Positions 34,452 to 43,495 of a stretch of DNA of 64,000 bases are shown piece by piece. Each line of letters begins with the position of its first letter. The stretch's first letter is position 1. The position numbers were made by a program, and so were the translations under genes. The notes below the pieces were generated by a model. It made no database searches. It was not told the DNA's origin and worked only from the letters and a program-made list of their open reading frames with translations. Source of the stretch: Natrinema gelatinilyticum (GTDB taxonomy: Archaea; Halobacteriota; Halobacteria; Halobacteriales; Natrialbaceae); NCBI RefSeq assembly GCF_024266705.1, contig NZ_CP100756.1, positions 1,116,001 to 1,180,000 on the forward strand, written 5' to 3'.

Positions 34452-36122
34452 TTACATCATGCCGCCCATACCGCCGCCCATGCCGCCCATGCCGCCGGGG
34501 CCGCCGGGTGCGCCACCTTCCTCTTCGTCGCCCTTGTCGGTCGACAGGTCGCCGGCGGAGATGATGTCGTCGATTTTGAGCACGAGGTTTGCCGCTTCGG
34601 CGGCTGAGGTGACGGCCTGCTCTTTGGCGTGGGCCGGTTCGACGACGCCGGCCTCGAAGGTGTCCTCGACGTCGCCCGAGAAGACGTTCAGACCGGCCGT
34701 GACGTCGTCTTCATCGTGAGCCGCACGCAGATCGACCAGCGTGTCGATCGAGTCGAGCCCGGCGTTTTCGGCGAGGACGCGCGGGACGAGCTCGAGCGAG
34801 TCGGCGAAGGCTTCGACGGCCAGTTGCTCGCGACCCGAAACGCTATCAGCGTAGTCGCGAAGGCGCGAAGCGAGTTCGACCTCGACCGCACCGCCGCCTG
34901 CGAGGACGCGGCCGTCGGAGACGGTCTGGGCGACGACGTCGAGCGCGTCGTTGACGCCGCGCTCGAGTTCGTCGACGACGTGGTCGGTCGAGCCGCGAAG
35001 CAGGAGCGTGACACCGTGGGCGTCATCACCCTCGACGTAGAACAGTTCGTCTTCCTCGTCGCGAGTGACGTCGCCGAAGCCGAGGTCGTCTTCGGTGGCG
35101 CTCTCGAGGTCGGAGACGATCGACGCGCCGACGACTTCCGAGAGGAATTCCAGGTCGCTCTTCTTGGCGCGGCGGATCGCGAGAATGCCTTCCTTGGCGA
35201 GATAGTGCTGGGCGAGGTCGTCGATGCCTTTCTGGCAGAAGACGACGTCCGCGCCGAGGTCGGCGATGTGGTCGGCCTTCTCGCGGAGCTGTTTCTCCTC
35301 GCGGTCGAGGAACTGCTTGAGCTGATCGGGGTCGGTAACGGAGACTTCGGTGTCGACGTTCGCCTCTTCGACCTCGATGGCCTCGTTCAGAAGCAGGATG
35401 TCCGCGTCCGTGACCTCGGTGGGCATGTTGTCGTGGACAGGATCCTTGTCTACGATGCCGCCCACGAGCAGGTCAGATTCGCCGGCACTCCGGCCAGTCT
35501 GCGTCTCGATGTTGAGGAACTCGAGATCGACGATGTTCTCGCCCTCGTCGTCCTCGACGGTGACCTGACGGATGGCTTCGACGATGAGTTCGGCGAGGTA
35601 TTCCTTGTTGACCTCGGTTCCCTTGCCGGTCATCGAGGTTTCGGCGGTCTTACGGAGCAGTTCTTCGTCGTCCGTGTCGATTTCGGTCGCGACGGCGTCG
35701 ATCTCCTCGCGGGCCTGCTCGCTAGCGAGGTGGAATCCCTTGATGATGGCCGTCGGGTGGATGTCCTGCTCCAGGAGGTCTTCGGCATTCTTCAAGAGTT
35801 CACCGGCGATGGCGACGGCCGTCGTTGTGCCGTCTCCCGCTTCGTCTTCCTGGGTTTCGGCGACTTCGATGATCATCTCGGCCGTCGGGTTGTCGATGTC
35901 CATCTCTTTTAAGATCGTGACGCCGTCGTTGGTGATCGTCACGGATCCCATGGAGTCGACGAGCATCTTGTCCATCCCTTTCGGCCCGAGCGTCGAGCGG
36001 ACGGCTTCAGCGACCGCACGGGCGGCGCTGATGTTGTAATCCTGCGCGTCCTTGTCCTTGACGCGCTGGGAATCCTCGCTCATTACGATCATCGGCTGAC
36101 CCTGCTGCATTCGCTGACTCAT
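34452..36122 (-). CDS. thsA: Thermosome (group II chaperonin) subunit
   Basis: ATG 36122 ([20 protein letters not shown]) gives 556 residues. Signature stretches: [56 protein letters not shown] (catalytic GDGTT with Asp) and [19 protein letters not shown]. The C-terminal Gly/Met tail is ([17 protein letters not shown]), normal for haloarchaeal subunits. It forms a 16-mer folding machine in the cytosol. A TATA box about 31 bases upstream suggests a leaderless, heat-shock-type promoter. Confidence 0.98.
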   Translation of the reverse strand: MSQRMQQGQPMIVMSEDSQRVKDKDAQDYNISAARAVAEAVRSTLGPKGMDKMLVDSMGSVTITNDGVTILKEMDIDNPTAEMIIEVAETQEDEAGDGTTTAVAIAGELLKNAEDLLEQDIHPTAIIKGFHLASEQAREEIDAVATEIDTDDEELLRKTAETSMTGKGTEVNKEYLAELIVEAIRQVTVEDDEGENIVDLEFLNIETQTGRSAGESDLLVGGIVDKDPVHDNMPTEVTDADILLLNEAIEVEEANVDTEVSVTDPDQLKQFLDREEKQLREKADHIADLGADVVFCQKGIDDLAQHYLAKEGILAIRRAKKSDLEFLSEVVGASIVSDLESATEDDLGFGDVTRDEEDELFYVEGDDAHGVTLLLRGSTDHVVDELERGVNDALDVVAQTVSDGRVLAGGGAVEVELASRLRDYADSVSGREQLAVEAFADSLELVPRVLAENAGLDSIDTLVDLRAAHDEDDVTAGLNVFSGDVEDTFEAGVVEPAHAKEQAVTSAAEAANLVLKIDDIISAGDLSTDKGDEEEGGAPGGPGGMGGMGGGMGGMM

Positions 36123-36149
36123 AGTCGAGCGAATGATTGATTGTGATTC

Positions 36150-36156
36150 TATATAA
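36150..36156 (-). promoter_or_regulatory. TATA box of thsA
   Basis: TTATATA on the minus strand, about 31 bases before the start at 36122; the sequence around it is AT-rich (GAGTTATATAGAATCAC), typical of strong haloarchaeal chaperonin promoters. Confidence 0.6.
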
Positions 36157-36610
36157 CTCTTTTCCAATTTCGTCGAACATCGACGGGCGACCGGACAGGA
36201 ACAGACGACACAAAACCATGGCAGTGCGGAGCGATTCCCACGGTTTCCAGCGGCAAATCTAGCCCGTCACTCGTTCACAATCGAACAGCGACTCGCTCGT
36301 TTTATATTCGATTTACTCACAGTGCTCTACAGGGGACGCGTCGGGTCCGAGCTGGCCACCTGACCCAGCAGGGGGAGTCACCACGCGGTATGCGCTCTTC
36401 TCACGGACGCCGCATTCTCACGTCGCTGCGTCCGCACACCATCACCGTACATTACGAACACGTACGGCACTACAACGTACGGCACCTTCACGAACGCGTA
36501 CGAAACAGAGTGCCGCACTCGAGACGAACACTCTCCTCGAATCTCTGACTCGGAACCGAGTCAATACAACGTAAGGGTTATGTCGGTAGTCACGTATTAC
36601 CACCCGATCA
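36157..36610. other. Intergenic region upstream of thsA, no gene recognised
   Basis: About 450 bases between the thermosome promoter and the TraB-like gene on the other strand. No open frame of quality, no repeat identified. AT-rich patch near 36297-36316. Confidence 0.45.
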
Positions 36611-37372
36611 ATGGCCGAGTCCACGCCGTTCGCAGACTCGTTCGACGACCCCCGAATTACCGCACAATTCTGCCGCCACCTTCCCGGTACGGCCAGTTCC
36701 CTCGTTCTCCTCGGTGTCGTCCACGACCACCCCGCGAGCGTCGCACGCGTCGAACGCGTCCTCGAGCGGGTCGATCCTGAGACGCTCGCACTCGAACTTC
36801 CCGCAGCAGCGCTGCCGCTGTACCGAGTCTACGCCCGCGATGGCGACGGGGGAGACACTGCGCCGCGGTTCGGCGGCGAAATGAGTGCGGCGATCCGAGC
36901 GGCCCCTGACGCAGACGCCGTCGGTATCGACGCGCCGAACTGGTCGTTTCTCCGGGAACTGCTGACCCGACTGATCGCGGACCGCGTGTCGCCCGCCACG
37001 GCCCGACGCGTCGTCTCGAGTCTCGGCGGTGCGACCCGAGAGGCCCTCGCCTGTCGGATCGCCGCGACGCTGACGCACGCGACCCCAATGACCGTCGCAC
37101 CCGACGAGCCGATCGAGTACGATTGTGACATCGACGACTCGCCCGAGCAGCAAGCCGCTCACGAGCGCTCCCACGTCGCCGCCGTCCAGGCCCTGTTGGG
37201 CAGCGTCGACACCGACGGAAGTGCGCTGGCGTACCGAGACGAGACGCGCGAACACTGTATGATCGATCGACTCGAGGCGCTTCGCTCGGAGCGGGGTGAC
37301 GTCGTCGCCGTCGTCGGCGTCGATCACCTCGAACGACTCGCGATGGGGCTTTCGACGGATCGTTGCCACTGA
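36611..37372 (+). CDS. TraB/PrgY/Tiki-like protein
   Basis: 253 residues. The core blocks VLLGVVHDHPASVARVERVL and DPETLALELPAAALPLYRV resemble the GxxH and E-x-P/L blocks of TraB/Tiki (GXXXH followed by helix and a catalytic-type Glu). C-terminal DVVAVVGVDHLERLAMGL gives the second G-x-x-H. No membrane span, unlike larger haloarchaeal TraB proteins. Possibly a metalloprotease-like enzyme; the role is unknown. Assignment by motif only. Confidence 0.65.
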   Translation: MAESTPFADSFDDPRITAQFCRHLPGTASSLVLLGVVHDHPASVARVERVLERVDPETLALELPAAALPLYRVYARDGDGGDTAPRFGGEMSAAIRAAPDADAVGIDAPNWSFLRELLTRLIADRVSPATARRVVSSLGGATREALACRIAATLTHATPMTVAPDEPIEYDCDIDDSPEQQAAHERSHVAAVQALLGSVDTDGSALAYRDETREHCMIDRLEALRSERGDVVAVVGVDHLERLAMGLSTDRCH

Positions 37373-37668
37373 CCGTCAGTACAGTAGTGCCCGTCGACAC
37401 CCCACGACACGCATTCGGTGGTACTCGTCCGACGACCAGCATGGTCGAAGAAGCACGACTCATCGACCCAGAGTTGGTGGTCGAGATTGGGGCTGTCGTG
37501 TCGCGATTAATTCCGCGTAAGGGGGTCTCGCGATCGGAGCGGCTGATCGATGGTGAGAGCGAGGCGGGTGAGACTGGACGGAGACGAGAAGAGACGTTGG
37601 GAAGAGAGGAAGGGATCGGGCGTCGACAGCGCTGCTATCGGCAGGGGAACCGAAGCAAGCGCGCCCGG
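37373..37668. other. Intergenic region, no gene recognised
   Basis: 296 bases between the TraB-like gene and the 3' end of the HalOD1 gene. I see nothing in it. Confidence 0.4.
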
Positions 37669-37983
37669 TTAGCAGCGAGTTGGCGGTTCGATCAAAATCT
37701 CGCCGGTGCCGCTGACACGGACGTGATGTCCGTCGACGTAGAACGAGAGCGTGCCGCCCGTCCTGGGCCTCCCGTCGTAGCGCGGCCGGAAGAGGTTGTC
37801 GAGAGCCTCGGGATCTACGGTATCGTACAGCGAGACGCGGCTATCCGTGACGTTCACGCCCATACAATCGGCCAGCGCGTGGATCACGGTCGTACTGAGT
37901 GTCGCGGGTCCGGTCGGGTCGTGGGCGGCGCGATACAGGGGTGGAGAGCGAGACTGCGTGGCGGAGGGTACGTATCCATTCAT
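37669..37983 (-). CDS. HalOD1 output-domain protein
   Basis: ATG 37983 (MNGYVPSATQSRSPPLYRAA) gives 104 residues. The HalOD1 domain covers about residues 28-100: LSTTVIHALADCMGVNVTD, LYDTVDPEALDNLFRPRYDG, then LSFYVDGHHVRVSGTGEILI. Family knowledge: a haloarchaeal output module found alone or after response-regulator receivers. Stand-alone here, no receiver domain nearby. Partner unknown. Confidence 0.85.
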   Translation of the reverse strand: MNGYVPSATQSRSPPLYRAAHDPTGPATLSTTVIHALADCMGVNVTDSRVSLYDTVDPEALDNLFRPRYDGRPRTGGTLSFYVDGHHVRVSGTGEILIEPPTRC

Positions 37984-38204
37984 GACCGTTCGTCGTCTAC
38001 CTTTCTCTGCTTGAACAGCAAAACGTAATCGTTGTTTACCGGACCGACCGGGCAATTCGAACGGTCGACGCTTGTCAGAACTACAAAAATTCAGTTCGAG
38101 CCGAACGTGTCGTGAATTCGTCGGCTTCGCTGCACGGTCCGCCAGGCTCGCACTCGCCGGTCGAACACTGGTCGGGAATTGCCACCGGTCTCCTCGAGCG
38201 GTGC

Positions 38205-38534
38205 TCACTGCCGGAGTCCGGAAATGCAGTTCCAACAGTACGTGTACGTCTGATCGGACACGTTGGGTGCGCCGCAGTGCGGGCACCGTATCGTCCTCCC
38301 GTCGACGTCTCTGTCTCGGTCGTCGACCCGTCGATCAGCGTCACCGACATCGTCGGCGGTTCGCGGATATCGGTCGGGACCGGGTGAAGAACGAATCGAG
38401 GCGCGGTTGGGATCGGCAAACGTCGGTGCGCGCTCGCTATCGCCGTCGTCCCGGCGGGCATATAGGTAGTACAGTAGCAGGTGGAGCAGGGCGAACAAGA
38501 TCAGGTAGCCGACGAGCCAGCCCCAGAGCTCCAT
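38205..38534 (-). CDS. Membrane-anchored zinc-ribbon protein
   Basis: 109 residues. One N-terminal span (MELWGWLVGYLILFALLHLL, then LYYLYARRDDG), an Asp/Arg-rich disordered middle, and a C-terminal four-Cys ribbon: IRCPHCGAPNVSDQTYTYCW with the last pair in YCWNC. The ribbon probably lies in the cytosol. DUF7577-type zinc ribbon; function unknown. Confidence 0.78.
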   Translation of the reverse strand: MELWGWLVGYLILFALLHLLLYYLYARRDDGDSERAPTFADPNRASIRSSPGPDRYPRTADDVGDADRRVDDRDRDVDGRTIRCPHCGAPNVSDQTYTYCWNCISGLRQ

Positions 38535-38610
38535 CGGTGTGTGGTACGTTCTCGAGGCACTTGGATATTCCCTGCGTTACGGTGTGCTGAAAATCGGGGA
38601 TCAGTGACTG

Positions 38611-39507
38611 TCAGGAAGACTGAAAATCGCGCTGGAACTCGTCGAAGACGCCGATGTCCTCGGGAAGGTCGTATTCGAGGTGGCGTTGCTCTTGACGGTT
38701 GACCCCGGCGTTCTCGATCGGGGTGGCGACGTCTTCCCAGCCAGGTTTGATCTTGACGCTTTTTGCGGGCATGCCGACAGCGATGTGGTGTGCTGGAACG
38801 TCGTGCTGAACGACGCCACGTGCCCCAACGATGGCGTTTTCGCCGACCTTGTTCCCCGCCCGGACCATCGAGTCGTAAGTGAGACGGACATCGTCCTCGA
38901 CGATGGTGTGATAGTTGCGGACCTCGGTCTGGTCGACGACGTCGTGATCGTGGCTGTAGATGTGGACACCGTCGGAGATCGAGACCCGATTGCCGATGGT
39001 CAGTTGGCCCCGGTCGTCGAGGTGGACATCGTCGTGGACGACGGTGTTGTCACCGATCGTTATATTGTGACCGTAGGTGAACGAGATGCCCTTGAAGAAT
39101 CGACAGTCGTCTCCACAGTCTTCGAACAGATGATCCGCGAGCATTCCGCGGAATCGGAGCGCGAACTCGACGTTGTCGGCGATCGGCAAACTGTCGAACT
39201 GTCGCCAGAGCCACTGGAGGTGTTTGGACGTGCGGAACTTCTCCTCGTCCTTTTCGGCGTAGTATTCGCTCTCGAGCGTCGTGTTACACGGATCGTAGCT
39301 CTGGAGACGAACGCGCTCGGCCGACGAGACCGACGCCCCGTTCTTCCACCGTTCGTATGCATCACGGTCGCCCGAAAGATCGATTAGCACGTCTTCGACG
39401 ACGGAACAGGTGTCCTCGTCGCTCGATAATCGCTGGTCGACCTCGTCGATAAACTCGCTCATCCCTGCCTCCGCCTCGTCGGGAAGCGAGACGTACCGCT
39501 TTGTCAT
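38611..39507 (-). CDS. LbH acyltransferase (maltose/galactoside O-acetyltransferase-like)
   Basis: 298 residues. N-terminal helical part (1-110), then a left-handed beta-helix of hexapeptide repeats: ISFTYGHNITIGDNTVVHDD, GQLTIGNRVSISDGVHIYSH (His at the usual catalytic position), VEDDVRLTYDSMVRAGNKVG, ENAIVGARGVVQHDVPAHHI, then VGMPAKSVKIKPG, the CoA-binding end. It should transfer acetyl from acetyl-CoA to a sugar or similar hydroxyl. Substrate unknown; single gene. Confidence 0.9.
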   Translation of the reverse strand: MTKRYVSLPDEAEAGMSEFIDEVDQRLSSDEDTCSVVEDVLIDLSGDRDAYERWKNGASVSSAERVRLQSYDPCNTTLESEYYAEKDEEKFRTSKHLQWLWRQFDSLPIADNVEFALRFRGMLADHLFEDCGDDCRFFKGISFTYGHNITIGDNTVVHDDVHLDDRGQLTIGNRVSISDGVHIYSHDHDVVDQTEVRNYHTIVEDDVRLTYDSMVRAGNKVGENAIVGARGVVQHDVPAHHIAVGMPAKSVKIKPGWEDVATPIENAGVNRQEQRHLEYDLPEDIGVFDEFQRDFQSS

Positions 39508-39598
39508 ACTCGGGGATATTGCTCGCCGAGTTCATAGTGGTTCTGTTGTGCGGTGAGGGTTGCCGGACTCGGTGGCACGTCCGGTCTCTGGTTCGGAC

Positions 39599-39808
39599 TC
39601 ACTCGTTCTCGGATTGCCACCCAGAGAGAATCAGGGCGGGGAGCGCGAGCGCGCCGACTACCAACAACACGCCCAGCACGACTGCACCGACCGTGACGCG
39701 GGCCCGCGGAAGATCGAGGGACGTCACGGCGAACACGACGACCGCACCGATGGCAAGGGTGGCGAGCAAGAGGAGAAGCGTGGGGTTCCGCCGACGGGAA
39801 TCGGCCAT
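39599..39808 (-). CDS. Small membrane protein, two spans
   Basis: 69 residues. Basic N-terminus (MADSRRRNP), first span LLLLLATLAIGAVVVFAVTS, short loop with Asp/Arg, second span VTVGAVVLGVLLVVGALALP, ends GWQSENE. No known domain. Coding supported by composition. Confidence 0.7.
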   Translation of the reverse strand: MADSRRRNPTLLLLLATLAIGAVVVFAVTSLDLPRARVTVGAVVLGVLLVVGALALPALILSGWQSENE

Positions 39809-40021
39809 ACGAAGATCTGTTCGTCACCGACCAAGAGCGATTCGACTCGAGCAACGCCGACGGACGGTTCGACTCGGTCACACTCCCGCGCCGCCAACTG
39901 TAGCTGCGCTTTACATCAGGACAGCCGGACACCGTCGAGCGCGGTCGATTCCCGGACGAGTTCGGATCGGCCGTTCGGCCGTTCCGCACACCATAAGTTC
40001 CCCCACTTCGAAGGAGCGACT

Positions 40022-41077
40022 ATGCACTACAGTGAACTCGGCGACTCCGGCGTCGACGTCAGCGAAGTCGGCTTTGGCGCGTGGGTCGTCGGCACCGACT
40101 GGTGGGGCGACCGTTCCGAGGATGACGCCCTCGAGATGGTCCAGTACGCTGTCGATCAGGGAATCACCTACTTCGACACGGGCGACGTCTACGGTCACGG
40201 TCGAAGCGAAGAACTACTCGGACGGGCGCTCGCAGACGTCCGCGACGAGGTCACCGTCGCCACCAAGGTCGGCTACGACTTCTATAACAACCCACAGGCC
40301 GGCCACGGCGAACTGCCCAAGGAGATGGATCCTGACTACCTCCGGGAAGCCGTCGACAAGAGCCTCGATCGCCTCGGAATGGACTCGGTCGACGTCCTCC
40401 AGCTTCACAACGCCAACGTCGAGGAGATCACGCCCGACGTCCTCGAGCTTCTGGACGAACTCCAGGAGGACGGCACGGTCGACGCCATCGGACTCGCGCT
40501 CGGACCCTCGATCGGCTGGCTCGCCGAGGGCGACCTGGCGATCGAAGAGGAGTTCGACTCCGTCCAGTTCGTCTGGAACGTCTTGGAACAGGAGGTCGGC
40601 AACCACTTCCTCGAGACGATCGAGCGAACGGGCTCGTCGACGAGTCTCATCCCCCGCGTCCCTCACTCTTCGGGCATTCTCAACGAACAGGTGACGCCCG
40701 AAACCGAGCTTGGCGAGGGCGACCATCGTGGGTTCCGCCCCGACGAGTGGTACGAGACGGGCTGGGAGAAACTCGAGAAACTCCGCTTTTTGGAACGCGG
40801 CGGGGAGCGAACCATGGGACAGGCCGCGATCGCGTGGTTGCTCTCACACGACCCGGTCGCCTGCGTGACGCCGACGTTCAGAACGACGGCGGACATCGAC
40901 GAGTGGGCGGCCGCCAGCGAGGTGGCAAAACTCTCCGACGAGGAGATGACCCGCGTGGCGGAGCTGTACGAGAACGACTTCGATATCGACCGCGAAGACG
41001 GAATGGACGCGCTGCGTTCGTCCGTCGACGGCGAAGACATCGAATCGGCCGGCCTGGACAAGCTCGCAGCCGACTGA
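40022..41077 (+). CDS. Aldo/keto reductase
   Basis: ATG 40022 gives 351 residues. AKR blocks: MHYSELGDSGVDVSEVGFGA, the catalytic Asp/Tyr segment YFDTGDVYGHGRSEELLGRA, Lys in VTVATKVGYDF, RLGMDSVDVLQLHN (catalytic His region) and a C-terminal NADPH-binding helix (ACVTPTFRTTADIDEWAA). It reduces aldehydes/ketones with NADPH in the cytosol. Within AKR it is closest to the L-fucose dehydrogenase/YajO-type group; substrate unknown. Confidence 0.93.
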   Translation: MHYSELGDSGVDVSEVGFGAWVVGTDWWGDRSEDDALEMVQYAVDQGITYFDTGDVYGHGRSEELLGRALADVRDEVTVATKVGYDFYNNPQAGHGELPKEMDPDYLREAVDKSLDRLGMDSVDVLQLHNANVEEITPDVLELLDELQEDGTVDAIGLALGPSIGWLAEGDLAIEEEFDSVQFVWNVLEQEVGNHFLETIERTGSSTSLIPRVPHSSGILNEQVTPETELGEGDHRGFRPDEWYETGWEKLEKLRFLERGGERTMGQAAIAWLLSHDPVACVTPTFRTTADIDEWAAASEVAKLSDEEMTRVAELYENDFDIDREDGMDALRSSVDGEDIESAGLDKLAAD

Positions 41078-41125
41078 TCCGCCCCGTCTCGAGGCAGCGC
41101 CAGTGGCCGACTGGCTCGCTACTGC

Positions 41126-41395
41126 TCACTCCGACGTCGATTCCGTGAGCCTGAATTCGAACTCCAGTGCTCCGTCCGTCTTCACGTTCACCCCACCAAG
41201 TTGGTCCGATAGCTGGTCTCGCGCTCGAGAGCTCGGTTCGACGCTCACCGAGACGCTGTTGGCGTTCGCGTTGTACACGATGTTTCCGACGGCGACGTCG
41301 AATTCGAAGAAGTCCGGAACCTCCTCCCTGAGTTTCGCCCGCACGTGGTCGACGTCTGAACTGACGTCGGCCATCTCTTCGTTTAACGTGCCCAT
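41126..41395 (-). CDS. Conserved haloarchaeal protein
   Basis: ATG 41395 (MGTLNEEMADVSSDVDHVRA) gives 89 residues. It starts with an acidic helix and ends with a beta-rich part (FFEFDVAVGNIVYNANANSV, then LEFEFRLTESTSE). Longer upstream frame is not native-like. Function unknown; moderate confidence that it is a gene. Confidence 0.65.
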   Translation of the reverse strand: MGTLNEEMADVSSDVDHVRAKLREEVPDFFEFDVAVGNIVYNANANSVSVSVEPSSRARDQLSDQLGGVNVKTDGALEFEFRLTESTSE

Positions 41396-41595
41396 CGTTA
41401 TTGCTATGTTGTAACACACCATAAGGATGGAGCTTGAACTGTACAGCATGTCGTGAACGTCTCGAGCGAGCGTGTGTCGCGCGGTCCGTACGTTCGCCGC
41501 ACTGACGTATCTCGGTGTGCGAGCGCTCGCCGCGGGTCGTGCACGCGGGCGCATTCGAGCCCAAACACATCCGTGGTCTCTACACATAAGCAAGG

Positions 41596-41737
41596 CGAGT
41601 GCCTCGGGGTCGTACGGATATCGGAGATTTCCGTGACTACGCGGAGCGACGCTCTGCGAAGTCCGCGAGACCGACGGTCTCGCTCGATGACGAGACGATC
41701 CGCGTCTCGAACCACGTGGCCCCGAGGCAGTTCACGA
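41596..41737. repeat. Structured repeat bounded by GCCTCGGGG/CCCCGAGGC, mobile-element remnant
   Basis: The outer arms CCTCGGGG (41602-41609) and CCCCGAGG (41720-41727) pair over about 110 bases and are followed by CAGTTCAC. Inside are tandem hairpins: GCGAGACC/GGTCTCGC (41665-41683) and CGAGACG/CGTCTCG (41691-41709). There is no open frame. I interpret it as the structured end of an IS200/IS605-type element. Confidence 0.5.
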
Positions 41738-41837
41738 ACTGTGTGTCCTGGCAACCCTGACGATGCTCGTGGTCGGACAGATCCCGTTCGTCGCGGCAAA
41801 TCTCCTGTGACGGGTGCCGGATCGCCGTTTGCAGCGA

Positions 41838-42611
41838 TCAATCGTACCGCGCTTCGATCCACTCGTCCCACGTCACCGTACCGACGGTCCGATCCGGACA
41901 GGTCGCTCCGCCGGCTCTGAAGCCTGCGGCGGTTTTCCCGGGGATCGGAAGACGAACGATCGGCCGTCGCAATCCCCTCAAGTCGCGATAGGACCGCGCG
42001 AGGTCGCCGACGGATCGTACTTCGGGACCGCCGGTGTCGGGCGTCCGGCCCGCTGGCTCCGTCGTCGCGTGTTCGACGACCGTCTCGGCGGCCTCGCCGA
42101 CCGCTATCGGCTGGAGCCGAATCGTCGTGGGAAGTGGCCAGATCGGGAGCCACGAAACCGATTCGAGCAGATCGGCGACGAACTCGTGGAACATAGTAAT
42201 GCGGGTAATCGTCGACGGGATCTCGCTCGCTTCGACGGCTCGCTCGGCCGCCAGTTTGTGCTCGTAGTACGAGAACGGAACGTCGTCGATGCCGACGATC
42301 GAGACGTACACGAAGTTCGAAACCCTGGCGTCAGCGGCCGCCTCGAGCAGCCGTTCGGTACCCTGGACGTCGACGGCTTCGCTGTCGCCGCGGGGGGCGC
42401 TGGCCGCGTGAACGACGACGTCGACGGCCTCGAGTGCGTCTCTAACGCCCGTTCCGTCGGTCAGGTCGAGAGATATCCACGACACGTCGTCGTCGCCGTC
42501 CGGCGGTGAACGACTCGCCGCGCGAAGGTCGTGTCCCGCGTCACGCAATCGGGGTCGCAACGCCGCCCCGAGCGTTCCGGTCGCACCCGTGAGGAGCGTT
42601 CGACAGTTCAT
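41838..42611 (-). CDS. NAD(P)-binding SDR, NmrA-like
   Basis: 257 residues. The Rossmann motif TLLTGATGTLGAALRPRLRD opens the protein; WISLDLTDGTGVRDALEAVD and VVVHAASAPRGDS follow, then NFVYVSIVGIDDVPFSYYEH (Tyr position) and KLAAERAVEAS. Atypical extended SDR as in NmrA/SDR-A5: the YxxxK is partly kept (YYEHK). An NAD(P)H-dependent reductase or sensor; role unknown. It overlaps no neighbour and faces the DUF7560-type zinc gene divergently. Confidence 0.88.
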   Translation of the reverse strand: MNCRTLLTGATGTLGAALRPRLRDAGHDLRAASRSPPDGDDDVSWISLDLTDGTGVRDALEAVDVVVHAASAPRGDSEAVDVQGTERLLEAAADARVSNFVYVSIVGIDDVPFSYYEHKLAAERAVEASEIPSTITRITMFHEFVADLLESVSWLPIWPLPTTIRLQPIAVGEAAETVVEHATTEPAGRTPDTGGPEVRSVGDLARSYRDLRGLRRPIVRLPIPGKTAAGFRAGGATCPDRTVGTVTWDEWIEARYD

Positions 42612-42740
42612 GGGGGCTACTTGGACCCGAAGGGTGTAAATGTACGTACCGGATTCGGCTGCAGAATTTCGGTCAGTGGCGAAGACGGGCGTTCCATGAA
42701 AGACGTGCGTATCCCGCTCAACTCGGATTACGCACCCCCA

Positions 42741-42746
42741 TATATA
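42741..42746 (+). promoter_or_regulatory. TATA-like boxes between SDR and zinc microprotein
   Basis: TATATA (42741-42746) and a second CTATAT (42754-42759) lie between the divergent genes, about 70-80 bases before the plus-strand gene at 42824. They are the only clear TATA elements here; which gene they serve is unclear. Confidence 0.4.
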
Positions 42747-42823
42747 CGTCCCTCTATATCTGGGTTCTCACCCTATCCCCGGAGAACGGCAAACATCGGA
42801 CGAGGGATGGCCCTTCCAAATCC

Positions 42824-42958
42824 ATGAAACCGTACGAATTCACCTGCCCAGACTGCGGTCGAGAGATTCCGGTCACGGGACCGATGCGCGAGGCGACGTT
42901 GGCGAACGGCTGTCCAATCTGTGGGCGGTCGGTAACCCTGGACAACTTCGCGGCGTGA
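42824..42958 (+). CDS. Zinc-ribbon microprotein (DUF7560-type)
   Basis: 44 residues. MKPYEFTCPDCGREIPVTGP with Cys8/Cys11 and GCPICGRSV with Cys30/Cys33 form a complete four-Cys ribbon. Ends TLDNFAA. Haloarchaea carry many such small zinc proteins, often regulatory and of unknown target. Not followed by an operon partner. Confidence 0.85.
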   Translation: MKPYEFTCPDCGREIPVTGPMREATLANGCPICGRSVTLDNFAA

Positions 42959-43250
42959 CTGCCCGACGTGTCACGGCTGTGTGAACGGATTTCGGCGGCG
43001 CGGGGTCGGACGTGGTGGCGGCATCGACGCGGAGATTCGAATAGGTGAGCCACGGCCGTCGGCTGAGAGACGCGTCGTACATGTACCGTATGTCGCGGAA
43101 CGTACTCGTCGAGAACGGTTCCCTTCCTCCAGGCATAGTTCGTGCCGACACCGGTTGCAGAACGCACATTCCGGCCTCGTAATACCCGTCATCTCCTCGT
43201 ATCTCCGGTGAGAGATGCTTTTTCACGGAGACGGGATGACGAGTTATACC

Positions 43251-43495
43251 ATGAATGAAGCGACGTACGTCGAGAAGGCGTGCGCATGCATCACTCGCGG
43301 AACAGGCGAACAACAGGCGAACTGCTCGTCTTCGACGGGGCGGGACACGAAGGGTTGCAGATTCCAGAGGGAACCCTCGGTCCGGTGAATCGCCCCGGGC
43401 GGTGTTGTCCAGAGAAGTCCGCGAGGAGAGGGGACTCCGCACGCTCGGCGAGACCCACCACATCGCAACCGACGTGTGGACGCGAATTCACCCGG
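43251..43495 (+). pseudogene. Nudix hydrolase pseudogene (two frameshifts, truncated)
   Basis: The ATG frame reads MNEATYVEKACACITRGTGE, then breaks at an 11-bp tandem duplication (AACAGGCGAAC at 43301-43311 and 43312-43322). The next frame reads GELLVFDGAGHEGLQIPEGT; about 43382 a base is missing and the third frame gives the Nudix box end, GESPRAVLSREVREERGLRT, and ETHHIATDVWTR. It then stops against the 3' end of fau-1, so the C-terminal half is lost. Not functional. Confidence 0.85.

Noticed and set aside
34629..35912. 427-codon plus-strand open frame
   Set aside because: Antisense shadow of the thermosome gene, which has unmistakable motifs.
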